From: Patellaria atrata CBS 101060
Lineage: Eukaryota > Ascomycota > Dothideomycetes > Patellariales > Patellariaceae
Direction: 5' to 3'
Length of the DNA: 33,932 nucleotides
Assembly (NCBI GenBank): GCA_010093705.1
Contig: MU006130.1
Location: 4,117 to 38,048, forward strand
The translations under genes were made by a program, and so were the position numbers. Of this stretch, positions 23,600 to 33,057 are shown one piece after another (the first letter of the stretch is position 1; the number at the start of each line of letters is the position of its first letter). Below the pieces are notes generated by a model that did no database searches, was not told the DNA's origin, and worked only from the letters and a program-made list of their open reading frames with translations.

Positions 23600-24330
23600 A
23601 TTTAACTATTTAATAAGGTCTTAATAATCTAGAAAAACGGGAGACTATATTTAATATATTAGAATATAAGATAATTAATATCTTATATAATTAAGAAAGA
23701 AAATAATATAAATTATTATTATTTATATACTCGATTATTATAATTTATTTATAATTATTAAGCTAAAATTATTTATCTTTACTATATTTATTAATATATA
23801 TAATAATTATACTATTATAGATAATATTTATTATAAAGTCTATTTTATCGAAATTATAAAGATTAGTATTTTAAATCGTATATTTTATATATATATTAGC
23901 TATTAAATAGAATTATATATTTATTATATTTAAATCTTTATAAAAGATTCTTTAGAAGTTATAAATATAAGAAAAATATATTTTTAACTTTAATTATTAT
24001 TTAATAAAATTCTTTATTTAATATTTTTTAACGCGTCTTATAATATATTTTATAAAAAGTAGATTAGCTATCTCTTTTATATTAATTAATTAAAATAAAA
24101 AATCTTATATATTTAAATTTAAAATATATTAAATAACTATTTTTTCTTTAATTTCTATTAACTTTTATAAATTAAAGTAATAATTATATTTAAAAGTTTA
24201 ATTATTTATTTTTATATAAAAAGTAGTTTTAAAGATATTATAAATTATTATAACTTTTTAACGATTAAATTTTTTATTATATTAAAGAGTTTAAATAATA
24301 AAAATAATTTAACTTTTATTTAATTATATA
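23600..24330 (-). pseudogene. Fot/Pogo-like (Tc1/mariner superfamily) transposase, RIP-decayed, N-terminal half
   Basis: The minus-strand frame beginning near 24329 aligns in order with fungal Pogo/Fot transposases. First comes a psq-type helix-turn-helix (about 24310-24200; NKKFNR, then YNIFKTTFY, compare YNVPRSTLY). Next is a CENP-B-type DNA-binding part (about 24170-23990; LIEIKEKIVIQYIL, INIKEIANLL). Then NLYNFDKIDF at about 23864-23835 corresponds to the family's YNFDETGF with the first catalytic aspartate. The downstream part resembles the region before the second aspartate, which I could not locate. Many TAA/TAG codons stand where CAA, CAG or TGG are expected, as RIP produces. The probable start codon reads ATA. 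The enzyme would cut and paste at TA sites; this copy is dead. I found no terminal inverted repeats. Confidence 0.75.
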
Positions 24331-24969
24331 AATATTATTAATTATAAAGAAATATATTATTATAAAAGAAAAAATTATAATATATAGAAAAGTATATTAT
24401 TTATTTATATATATTATTTATTTATAAATTATATTATTTAAAATTAAATAAAATAAATAAAAAAATTTATATTTTTTAACTTTTTAATATTTATAATTTA
24501 AAAAATAATTTTAAATAAATAAAATTTTAATAAATATTTATAAATTTAATAAATTATTAAATTTAATATTTATTTTATATTTTTATATATTAATATTATT
24601 ATAATTATTTTTAATTATAATTTTATATTATTAATAAATATAATTATTTTTTTTATTAATCTTTAATAATTATAAAAAATTAATATAAATTTATTATTAT
24701 ATTATATTAAAATTAAAAATAATATAAAAATATAATAATAAAATTTAAAAATAATTTAATATATATTTAATATTAAATAAATTTAATTTTAAAATTTAAT
24801 TTTATTATATAATAAATAAATTTATAATAATAAATAATATTAAATAAATAAAAATATATTTAATTTTATTTTTAAATAAAATATTTTTAATTATAAAATA
24901 TTATTATTAATTTTTAAAATTAAAAATAATATATTTTATATAAATATTTTAATATATTAAATTTATAAT
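24331..24969. other. Unassigned AT-saturated spacer between the transposase relic and G2
   Basis: No reading frame or repeat family is recognisable. It may hold the right end of the Fot/Pogo-like transposon. ATAAT at 24965-24969 borders the G2 LTR and would be a target duplication candidate, but its partner is not present. Confidence 0.4.
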
Positions 24970-25241
24970 TATAATAATATAATATAACTATAATAATTAT
25001 ATTTTAATTATCTTTATTACTAATTACTAAATATAAAGATTAAATTAAAAAATAATAATATTATAAATTAAATATTTATATATAATAATTTTATTTTATT
25101 AAACTTTAATTTAATTATTTTTTATTTAATTAATTAATATTTAAAGATCTTTTTTATATTTAATTTAATAAAAATCTTTTATAAATAAACTAAATATTTA
25201 ATATAGAAAATATAAAATTAATATTATAATATATTATTATA
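24970..25241 (-). mobile_element. G2 3' LTR, about 272 bp, RIP-decayed
   Basis: It aligns along its whole length with the reverse complement of the G1 3' LTR (32630-32891) if C/T and G/A differences are allowed; TCTTTATTACTAATTACTAA, for example, matches TCTCTATTACTAACTACTAA. Next to it is a decayed C-run (TTATTCTCTTTTTAA), matching the complement of the G1 polypurine tract. Confidence 0.85.
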
Positions 25242-26405
25242 TTATTCTCTTTTTAATAATAGAAATCGGCCTTAATTTTTATAATAATATTAATAGTATT
25301 TTATAATATAATTTATTATTTATTTATAATATCTTAAAATTTATATAAACTTTTTCTTTTTAATTATATTATTATTATTATATAGTTTTATTTTTATCTT
25401 AAATTTAAAGACTTAAAATTATTCTTTAAATTAAATTAATAATTTAATATTAATTAATCTTTAATTATAAAAATTTTCGAGTTTATATAATATTTTAATA
25501 AAGTTATAAACTAAATATTATATTTTATTAAAATTATATTTAATCTAATTTACTTTATATTATAATTTATTATAAAAAATATAATTTACTAAAATTTTAT
25601 TTATTTTATATTTAAGTTTATTATTTATTTTAATTAATAATAATAGTTTTAATTATTATTTAAATAATAAATTTATTAATATTTTATAAAGTTTATTTAT
25701 ATAAAATATATTTAATATTTTTATATTAATAAATAAATTAATTATATAAAAATATCTTTTTATTTTTATTATTTTATATAAATTTATATTTTAATAGTTT
25801 AATTTAATATTTAGTTTATTTAATATTTAATCTTTATATAAAATAAAGATATAATCTTTTAATTTAAAATCTAGTTTTTTTTAATATTTATTAATTAATT
25901 TTATTTATATTATTTATATCTTTTTTAAATTATTTTTTATTTATTTAATAATATTATAAATATATTTTATAAATAATTAAACTTTCTTTTTATTTATTTT
26001 TTTTTAAATTATTTTATATATATTAAAATTTATTTATTTTTATTAATTAAAATATATTTATAATTAATAATTAAATTTTAATTTATAAATTAATATAATT
26101 TAAATAAAATTTATTATAAATAATAATTTTAATTAATTATTTTAATAATAATTTATAAAAAGTTAAAACTATAAATTTATATATTAATTAATAATCTTTA
26201 TATCTTTATTTATTTATAAATAATAAATTATAAATAACTTTTATTTTATTTTTATTAATTTATAAAATTTATCTATAAATATAAAAATAAATTATAAATT
26301 ATAATTTAATATTATTATCTTTAATATATTATATATCTATTATATATATTTATAATATAGCTTTATAGCTATTTTAATTAAAATATCTTTAATATAAAGA
26401 TATAA
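25242..26405 (-). mobile_element. G2 interior: chromodomain and integrase C-terminal half, RIP-decayed
   Basis: Collinear with the G1 reverse complement from the polypurine tract back to about G1 position 31445. AGTAGAAATCGGCC-like bases at 25259 match the G1 3' end, ATTCTTTAAATTAAATTAATAA matches the chromodomain tail, and ATATAGCTTTATAGCTATTTTA at 26357 matches the integrase core. It stops where G1 begins at 26406 and its remainder is not seen to the right of G1. G2 is an older, heavily mutated relative of G1 in opposite orientation and is broken throughout. Confidence 0.85.
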
Positions 26406-26556
26406 TGACGTGTCACGATGCTAATCCCGTATTTCCTACGCTAAGTGTTTGGTTTATTTGCAAGAGATCTTTGCCGGGTCGGACGCGGAAAAGATCTCTA
26501 AGCGCTGATTAGTTAAACGGAAGATAGTCGGGCCGAGGCTTGGTAAGGCGGGACTG

Positions 26557-26563
26557 TTATATA
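26557..26563 (+). promoter_or_regulatory. Probable TATA box of G1
   Basis: TTATATA lies 33-39 bases upstream of the inferred RNA start (about 26596), a normal pol II spacing. The 3' LTR has TTATAAG in the same place. Confidence 0.6.
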
Positions 26564-26595
26564 CGGATATTCGGCCCACGATATTATTGTTCCTT

Positions 26596-26605
26596 AACTT
26601 AATCT
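26596..26605 (+). promoter_or_regulatory. Inferred 5' end of G1 RNA (self-primer AACTTAATCT)
   Basis: This ten-base string inside the LTR is the exact reverse complement of the primer-binding position just after the LTR (26675-26684). In Tf1-type elements the first bases of the mRNA fold back onto the primer-binding site to start reverse transcription. The motif is kept in the G1 3' LTR and in the G3 LTR (AGATTAAGTTAAGG on the plus strand at 33506-33519). Confidence 0.55.
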
Positions 26606-26674
26606 CCACACTTAGTAGTTAGTAATAGAGATAGTCAAAATACGATTACTATAGCTATACTACATTGTCACACT

Positions 26675-26684
26675 AGATTAAGTT
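26675..26684 (+). promoter_or_regulatory. G1 primer-binding site, self-priming type (AGATTAAGTT)
   Basis: It lies two bases after the LTR end. It does not begin with TGG, so it does not look like the complement of a tRNA CCA end, but it is perfectly complementary to AACTTAATCT within the LTR. That combination is characteristic of the Tf1/sushi self-priming mechanism. Confidence 0.6.
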
Positions 26685-26999
26685 CACCTTCAACGGCCTC
26701 TAGAAAGGCGACATAATATTCCAACCGGAGCACGATATTAGTCTAGCCGACGAACGATCATCGGACCGATCGGGGATCTGCAAGCAGCCGAGCTCCACCA
26801 GCAACGAGATATCCGGTGCCTGAGAGTATCAGCGCCGACGATAACGACGACCCAGTACTTGAAAGAGATTAGGACTGACGAATGCGAATTACTTAGAGAA
26901 GCAAACATTATAGCAAACTAAACGAGATAGTTAAACCTTCAGCAACCTCAGCGAAGTAGACGGGCAACGAGCCAACCATAGATCCAGGAGTAGAGAGTA

Positions 27000-28340
27000 G
27001 CACCGGATCAAAAGGAAAAGGAAAAATGCACCGACGTAGATCGACGCTAGAAGTGGTCGACCAGCAGATTACCGACGATATCCTAGAAGCGGATCTATAG
27101 AACCTACTAAGAGGAATCCCCGGAATGATAGAAGAAGGGAAGCCTCTTAGGTGTACCGCTATTACAGACGATCGAAACGCCGATACAATCAACGGAGCGA
27201 AGGAATGGGTAGCTGAAAGCCTAGACCAGTTCGTAACGGAGTACCTCCACACGAGAGCGAAGCTTATGGCTCGAGAGATACAACTCGGAAAGATGGCAAA
27301 CCTTATTAACGAGATAGCGCCCGACTTACAGCTGAAGCTGCAAGTATACTAAGCGAACGAAGAAGCCATAGAACGCCTCCAGGACGAGATCGATGACCTA
27401 AAGAGGCAGACTAAGCAGTCTAAACCAGACCGAAGGAGCGTCCGGTTCGACGACGAATCTGACGACGAAGAACCATTGGCACCACGTAGTCGTAACGACC
27501 GAGCTAGAACAGTCGACTCAACCGGAAGCTTCAGGAGCAGGGGCGACGATAAGATAAAGAAGTTCCCCGATCCACCAGAACTAACCGATGGCAAGAAGCC
27601 AACCTATAAGGAGTGGAAGAGCAAGATAAACGACAAGCTCCACGTCAACAGCGACTAGTTCCAAGACGAAAGGGCGAAGACTGCCTATATCAAGACACGG
27701 ATCAGTGGCGAGGCAGCTAAACACATGTACCCTTTCTTAGAATCGGAGGAGGACGACGTAACCTCAATAAGGCTAATGAGATTCCTAGACCAGATCTATA
27801 AGGACCCAAATAGGCGACTAAAAGCTAGAGACGAACTAAAGGAGTTAAGGCAAGGCTACCTAGCGGACTTTCCGAAGTTCCAGTCTACGTTCATCCGGCT
27901 GGCTAATGAAGCCAGGTTATCACGCGACCAGTGGAAAGAGGAACTCCACGACAGACTCTACGACAGTCTAAGGCTAACAATGGCGGAAGCCGTGGGCAAC
28001 GACGAAATTAGCTTCCAGAAGTACTACAGTAAAGCCACGACGCAGGCACGAGAGCTAGAAAGGTCAGGCAAAGCTAGTAAGGCCCGTAGAGAGAGTCAGA
28101 AGCGTGGTAAACCGACTAGAACAACTTCCACCTCAACAACGACGAATAGAACTTTATACCGATTAGGGAGCGGAGGAACCACCCCACCCATAACACCACA
28201 AGTAACGGAGCAGACTATAACTGTTCGGAAGTTTACGGGTAACTGCTTCAACTGCGGCAAGGCCGGACACAGCGCGTTGGAATGCCGGGGACCAAAGAAG
28301 ACAACCGAAGTAAAGTCGGTCCAGAAAGACGAGCATTAGA
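27000..28340 (+). pseudogene. gag: G1 gag: capsid region and CCHC zinc knuckle
   Basis: Gag would form the virus-like particle and bind the element RNA. A hydrophilic N-terminal part is followed by a capsid segment (KKFPDPPELTDGKKPTYKEW at about 27560-27620, then a helical capsid domain to about 28060), a basic Ser/Thr-rich linker, and one zinc knuckle CFNCGKAGHSALEC (28244-28285). Order and size (about 440 codons in all) fit fungal chromovirus gag. Broken copy. Confidence 0.85.
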
Positions 28341-28439
28341 GCTCAAAGTCCGATTCAGGGTCAGATTCGGAAAACGAGAAACCCTAAGCAGAGACTCCGC
28401 ATCAGGGCTAACAGTAGGAGCACTAGCAACACCGATCAG

Positions 28440-28860
28440 CGATCCGGTATTAGAAAAGCCATTCACGATGCCGTGCCGAATCTCGAAGAACGGAATCGCA
28501 ATACAGCTTAGGGCCCTAATCGACACTAGAGCTCAAGGGTATACCCTACTGAATAAGAGATGGCTACCCGCTCTAAAACAACGCCTCGGAATCGAAGTCA
28601 GAAAGATGGACCAGGAGATCGAAGTCAATGCATTCAATAATTCGAAGGCAGCACCAATTAACCAAGTACTCGAGGCGAGCCTCGTGATTGGAGGACGAAG
28701 GTGGCCAACACCGATTATAGTGACGGATACGGGCCATAATGACATACTTATAGGCAAGGAGTGGTTCTCTAAGACTGGTGGCCTACCTGATTGCAGGCAC
28801 CATCGGATTGTTTGGCCGGAATGGGCTACTGCAGTTGAAGACCAGCAACGAGACATCGTG
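28440..28860 (+). pseudogene. G1 protease region (retropepsin-like)
   Basis: It lies between gag and reverse transcriptase. It has LIDT...GYTLLN near 28520-28555, corresponding to the active-site strand of aspartic proteases of Ty3/Gypsy, and DILIGKEWF near 28742-28768, corresponding to the conserved C-terminal segment. Its job is cleavage of the gag-pol polyprotein. Its reading frame overlaps the end of gag, as is common in the family. It is followed by a charged linker of about 180 codons. Confidence 0.7.
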
Positions 28861-29379
28861 ATTCCGAAGAGCGAGCTGCGAACCCAAACTGACCCACAGC
28901 ACCAATTCGACATGGAACGACGAGACAAAGCCATCGATGAACGAGAACGCAACCGACAGAAAGCATTAGTTAACCAGAGGAGGAAACCGCAACTATTCCA
29001 ATAGAAGCAACCGAGTTCATGGGCTAAGAACGTCGGCTCCGATCTCCGAAAGATGAAATCAGAACTATCGGACCTAACGGAGAGGGAGACGCCGGAACTC
29101 TCTGAAAAGCCGAAGCCGAAGCCGAGTAAGCGGGTCAATGTTGCCGGGATCTATATAAATATCTGCTTAGTTAGCGGAGAGAACTACCTACGGAATGCAA
29201 AGCGCAAACATATCGTTATAGGCGCCACGAGCCTACACGAGATTAACTCCTTGATACAAGATCGACTTACGGAAGACGAAGACCCTCTAGACGAAGACGA
29301 AGACGCCCATAGGGCGATGATCTACGAGAAGCTACCTAAGGAGTACCATCACTTGACCCACGTGTTCTCAAAATCCGCA

Positions 29380-30190
29380 TCAGACAAACTACCACCGTTC
29401 AGAGAAGGTGTAGACCACGATATAGTGCTAGACCAAGATAGTAACCTCACTACTAGCCCCTTATATAACATGCCCATTAAGCACTTACAATTAGCGAAAG
29501 ACTACCTAGAAGAGCATCTCCAGAAGGGGTTCATCGTTCCGAGCGAAGCACCATACGCGTCTCCAGTGCTATTCGCTAAGAAGCCAGGAGGTGGCTGGAG
29601 ATTTTGCGTCGACTATCGGAAGCTAAACAGCATCACGAAGAAGGACAAATACCCGTTGCCATTGATCGAAGAGACACTGACACGACTGCAGCGAGCTAAG
29701 ATCTTTACCAAACTAGACGTGAGACAAGCATTCTACCGGATTCGGATGAAAGAGACAGCTGAAGACCTCACCACATTCCGAACGAGATACGGATCGTTTA
29801 AATATAAGGTACTACCGTTCGGGTTATGTAATGGGCCGGCCTCGTTCCAACGGTTTATCAACAAAGCACTCTTCGATTACTTGGACGACTTCTACACGGC
29901 ATACGTCGACGATATCTTGATCTACTCTACGTGTCCGTTAGAACATAAGATTCACGTCACCAAAGTATTAAAAGTATTGGCAAAAGCCGGCCTGCAAGCC
30001 GATATAAAGAAGAGCGAGTTCCACGTAACGAAAACCAAATTCCTGGGGTTTATTATCAGCACCGACGGAATAGCAATGGACCCAGAGAAGACTGAGGTAG
30101 TTCGAAACTGGAAGCTACCCACGAGTGTAAAAGGCATTCTATCGTTTAACGGATTCTACAACTTCTATCGGAAGTTCCTTGAGAAGTTCG
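29380..30190 (+). pseudogene. pol: G1 reverse transcriptase
   Basis: It would copy the element RNA to DNA. Conserved blocks appear in order: SEAPYASPVLFAKKPGGGWR and CVDYRKLN (about 29550-29625), FTKLDVRQAFYRIRM (about 29704-29748), LPFGLCNGPASFQRFIN (about 29812-29862), YVDDILIYS (about 29903-29929) and FLGFIIS (about 30040). The YVDD box carries the two catalytic aspartates. The segment before it (DHDIVLDQ...LYNMPIKHL) is the typical lead-in of Ty3/Gypsy RT. The closest type is a fungal chromovirus. It belongs to a broken pol. Confidence 0.93.
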
Positions 30191-30234
30191 GTCGGGTAAT
30201 ACGGCCGCTGACAGTTCGGACCCGAAAAGGAGTA

Positions 30235-30710
30235 TAGCAACCGCTCGGGCCAAAAGAAGAAGAAGCATTCGAAAGAGCTAAAGAACTAATTCTATCGGAT
30301 CAAGTACTAGCGCACTACGACCCTCTACTCGAGACAAAAGTCGAATCCGACTATAGCGACGGAGTTACTATAGTAGTCCTATCTCAGCTTCACGGAAAGA
30401 TCTGGAGACCGGTTGCCTTCTGGACAAAGACGTTATCAGAAACGGAACTAAGGTACGAAATCCACGACAAAGAGATATTGGCCGTAGTGAGAGTACTAGC
30501 CGAATGGAGAAGCATGTTAGTAGGACTACAGCAAGTCCCCTTCACTGTGATTACTGACCATAGAGCACTGGAATACTTCACCACGAAACGGTTACTCAAT
30601 GCTCGACAAGCCCGATGGAGTGAAACCCTATCCGATTTCCACTTCCGAATCACGTACCGGCCCGGAGCCCAGAACGTCGTCGCGGACGCGCTTTCACGTA
30701 AGCAAGAGGA
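30235..30710 (+). pseudogene. pol: G1 RNase H
   Basis: It follows RT directly and would remove RNA from the RNA-DNA hybrid. Motifs: ESDYSDG near 30345, [16 protein letters not shown] near 30460-30510, [10 protein letters not shown] near 30550-30580, and [15 protein letters not shown] near 30658-30702, a hallmark at the end of Gypsy RNase H domains. Part of a broken pol. Confidence 0.9.
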
Positions 30711-30959
30711 CCTGAAGACGGCAAAAGATAAAGACATTACGGCACGGACCCAGGTGCTAATCGACCCGAATATAATGGTAGCACCCCTCCAGTTCTTTAC
30801 AAAACAACAACCACTGTCTAAGAAGACATCTCAGAACAGCAGAAAACGTGTAGCCTCCGAAGAAGAAAAGGAGGTCAGGTTTCAAGAGGAAGAAAGGGAG
30901 GATATACCCACAGATTCGGAGCGGCATGTCCAAAACGAGCTCGGTCGGAACCAGGAACC

Positions 30960-32240
30960 GTTAGCAACATACCTACTAGTGGACCGGATCTTAGAAGTAA
31001 ACAGGAAGCATAACTCTCTATCGGTATACCGAAAGCAAGCCGAAGCCAAGGAGAGACACTGGGAACTACAGAACGGCCTACTCGTCAAATTTAGTAGGCT
31101 TATAGTTCTAGACGTGGATAACCTTAGAACGTATCTGATACGAGACGTACATGACGCGCTGGTTACAGGACATCCAGGAACGAAGAAGACGAGAGAGCTA
31201 ATCCGAGCACGATACTATTGGCCCGGCTTAGTGGCCGACGTGGAGAGATACGTCCGGAACTGTCACACTTGTCGCCGAACGCATATACCAAGAGACAAAA
31301 CCCCTGGTTTACTGAAATCACTGCCGATAGGAGACAGATATTGGCAACACGTCTCTTTCGACTTCAAATCGTTCCCCAAAGACACACACGGTTTCGAAAT
31401 GGCGTTCGTAGTGGTAGATCGACTAGGAAAGAGAGCGATCTCGCTTCCCTGCACCAAAGATATCTCAGCTAAGATAGCTGCAAAGCTGTACTACGAACAC
31501 GTATGGCGAATATACGGCACACCGGAAACGGCGACATCAGATCGTGGCCCACAGTTTGTATCCGCGTTCACGGACGAACTTTGCAAACTGACAAAAGTGA
31601 AACAGAAGCTATCCACAGCCCACCACTCGCAGACAAACGGAGGAACGGAGATCATTAACCAGTATATAGACCTACGACTCCGACCCTTCGTGAACCACCA
31701 CCAAAGCAATTGGTCGGAATTATTACCTGCAGTGGACTTTGCCCAGGCCACGTTAGTCCACGAATCGACGGGCATTTCCCCTTACGAGTTAGAATTCGGT
31801 TACCAACCACGAATGCATTTCGACTGGCAAGAGCGGACAGAGCTTGACGCATGCAAGACAGTCCGAGAAAAGATGAGTAGAGAGGAAGCCCAGCTGTTCG
31901 TGAAACGAACTCACGACGCCGTCCAATGGGCGAAAAGCAATCTAGCAAGAGCGCAAGCAACGCAAGCTAAGTCGGCTAACAAGCACCGACGAGAACCAGA
32001 CTTCGGCCCGGGGGACTACGTGTTTATCTCACGGAAGGGCTGGATATCAGATAGGCCAAGCGTCAAGCTCGATCATCAAAACGCGGGCCCATACAAGATA
32101 ACTAGCATGAAGGGGCACTCCTACGTGGTCGACTTGCCTAGCAATATGAAGATGTCGAACGTCTTCCACGCCGACAGACTGAGAAAGGCTCCGATGGATC
32201 CGTTGCCCGGACAATCGTTGGAACCACCGCCACCAATCGA
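30960..32240 (+). pseudogene. pol: G1 integrase (zinc-binding domain, DDE core, C-terminal GPY/F-like part)
   Basis: It would insert the DNA copy into the genome. The zinc domain shows the H-H-C-C pattern around [20 protein letters not shown] and NCHTCRR (about 31170-31277). The core has [10 protein letters not shown] (about 31355), [10 protein letters not shown] (about 31540) and the QTNGGTE...NQYI segment that leads to the third acidic position (about 31630-31670), followed by [16 protein letters not shown]. The C-terminal DNA-binding part includes NAGPYKITS (about 32080) and FHADRLRK (about 32165), which marks the end of Gypsy integrases. It is long and open, the best preserved part of the element. 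Confidence 0.92.
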
Positions 32241-32243
32241 AAT

Positions 32244-32550
32244 CGACGGAGAACCCGAATACGAAGTGGACAAGATATTGGCCAGCCGCATCTCTCGTGG
32301 CAAGTTGCAGTACAAAGTAAGCTGGATTGGCTATGATCCGGACGAGACATGGTATCCGGCTTGAAACTTCATCGGGGCACCGCACAAGCTCGAGGAATTC
32401 CACGACCAGAGACCAGCCGATGCCGGACCACCAGTTCGGCTTAAAGAATGGCTGAGGGCCTTCCGCTCCGACAAAGAAGCACAACCGCACGACGATGACG
32501 ACATCGCAGAGAAGAAGGGCCCGATACAGATACTTAGACGCCGCAAATAG
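32244..32550 (+). pseudogene. pol: G1 chromodomain and C-terminal tail of integrase
   Basis: [11 protein letters not shown]...[18 protein letters not shown] (32257-32364) has the aromatic/acidic pattern of chromodomains, which bind methylated histone H3 tails and steer chromovirus integration to heterochromatin. The following NFIGAPHKLEEFHD...RRRK tail is shared nearly residue for residue with G3 (33715-33932, minus). Confidence 0.85.
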
Positions 32551-32617
32551 GCAACGACAAAGCGTTACGAAACGCTACCAACGTCACAACGGAAATCGGG
32601 GCCGATTTCTACTGTTA

Positions 32618-32626
32618 GGGGGGGGG
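32618..32626 (+). promoter_or_regulatory. G1 polypurine tract, nine G
   Basis: A run of nine G followed by TAA stands just before the 3' LTR. The polypurine tract primes plus-strand synthesis. A pure G run is unusual but recurs in G3 as ten C on the plus strand (33645-33654). Confidence 0.8.
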
Positions 32627-32629
32627 TAA

Positions 32630-32891
32630 TGTGACGACTTGTCACGATGCTGGTCTTGTTCCTATGTTTGGTGAGTTTGCACGAGGTCTTGGCCGGCTCG
32701 GACGCGGAAGAGATCTCGTGGCTGTGATTGGTTAAACGGAAGACAGTCGGGCCGAGGCTTGGCAAGGCGGGACTGTTATAAGCGGGCATTCGGTCCACGA
32801 TACAATTGTTCCTTAACTTAATCTCCACACTTAGTAGTTAGTAATAGAGATAGTCAAAATACGATTACTACAGCTATACTACATTGTCACA
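32630..32891 (+). repeat. G1 3' LTR, 262 bp
   Basis: It starts TGTGACGACTTGTCACGATG and ends ACATTGTCACA, a TG...CA LTR with a six-base inverted end TGTGAC/GTCACA. It contains the TATA-like TTATAAG and the self-primer motif AACTTAATCT. The flanking CCTAG does not match the bases before the 5' LTR. Confidence 0.95.
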
Positions 32892-33057
32892 CCTAGATAT
32901 CCGTGCAACAGCTAAATTCGTGCACGACACCGTATAAACTTCTATTGTTCCATCACACATGTTTTCTCGGATTGATTTTAATGTTCTGGGAAGAAAGTCA
33001 AGACTCACTCTCTCTATAACTTTGTAGTGATATACACATCCAGAAACTTAGGTTGGC
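32892..33057. other. Unique flank upstream of 5S, with a TATA-like element
   Basis: 166 bases with no repeat or coding match. TATACACATC at 33031-33040 starts 27 bases before the 5S gene, the place of the upstream TATA-like element used by pol III at 5S genes in filamentous fungi and fission yeast. Confidence 0.6.

Larger units (their letters stand above)
26406..26672 (+). repeat. G1 5' LTR
   Basis: It ends TTGTCACA, the inverse of the TGTGAC that opens the 3' LTR. The last 86 or so bases (R-U5) are nearly identical to the 3' LTR, while the first 180 or so (U3) differ at about two dozen positions plus gaps. The exact left base is uncertain by a few positions because the junction with G2 lies there. 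Confidence 0.9.
26406..32891 (+). mobile_element. G1: near full-length Ty3/Gypsy chromovirus with both LTRs
   Basis: About 6.5 kb with LTRs at 26406-26672 and 32630-32891, a self-priming-type leader, gag, protease, reverse transcriptase, RNase H, integrase, chromodomain and an all-G polypurine tract, in the order expected for Ty3/Gypsy. Base composition is near 50% G+C with normal CA/TG, so it escaped the RIP that destroyed everything to its left. It is not intact: several interruptions, roughly half a dozen, lie across gag and pol. No matching target duplication is seen at its ends. It is the youngest complete element in the window. Confidence 0.93.

Noticed and set aside
1-26405. Mitochondrial or plastid origin of the AT-rich DNA
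   Set aside because: Gypsy LTRs, gag-pol order and CA/TG-specific loss relative to related copies explain it as nuclear RIP DNA; no organelle genes are present.
32047-32490. Long minus-strand ORF opposite the G1 integrase C-terminus
   Set aside because: It is the shadow of the strongly conserved integrase/chromodomain frame on the plus strand; its translation has no recognisable domain.
26673-32900. CTAGAT after the 5' LTR and CCTAGAT after the 3' LTR as a duplication or tandem element
   Set aside because: Target duplications lie outside both LTRs, and the similarity ends after six or seven bases; most likely chance.
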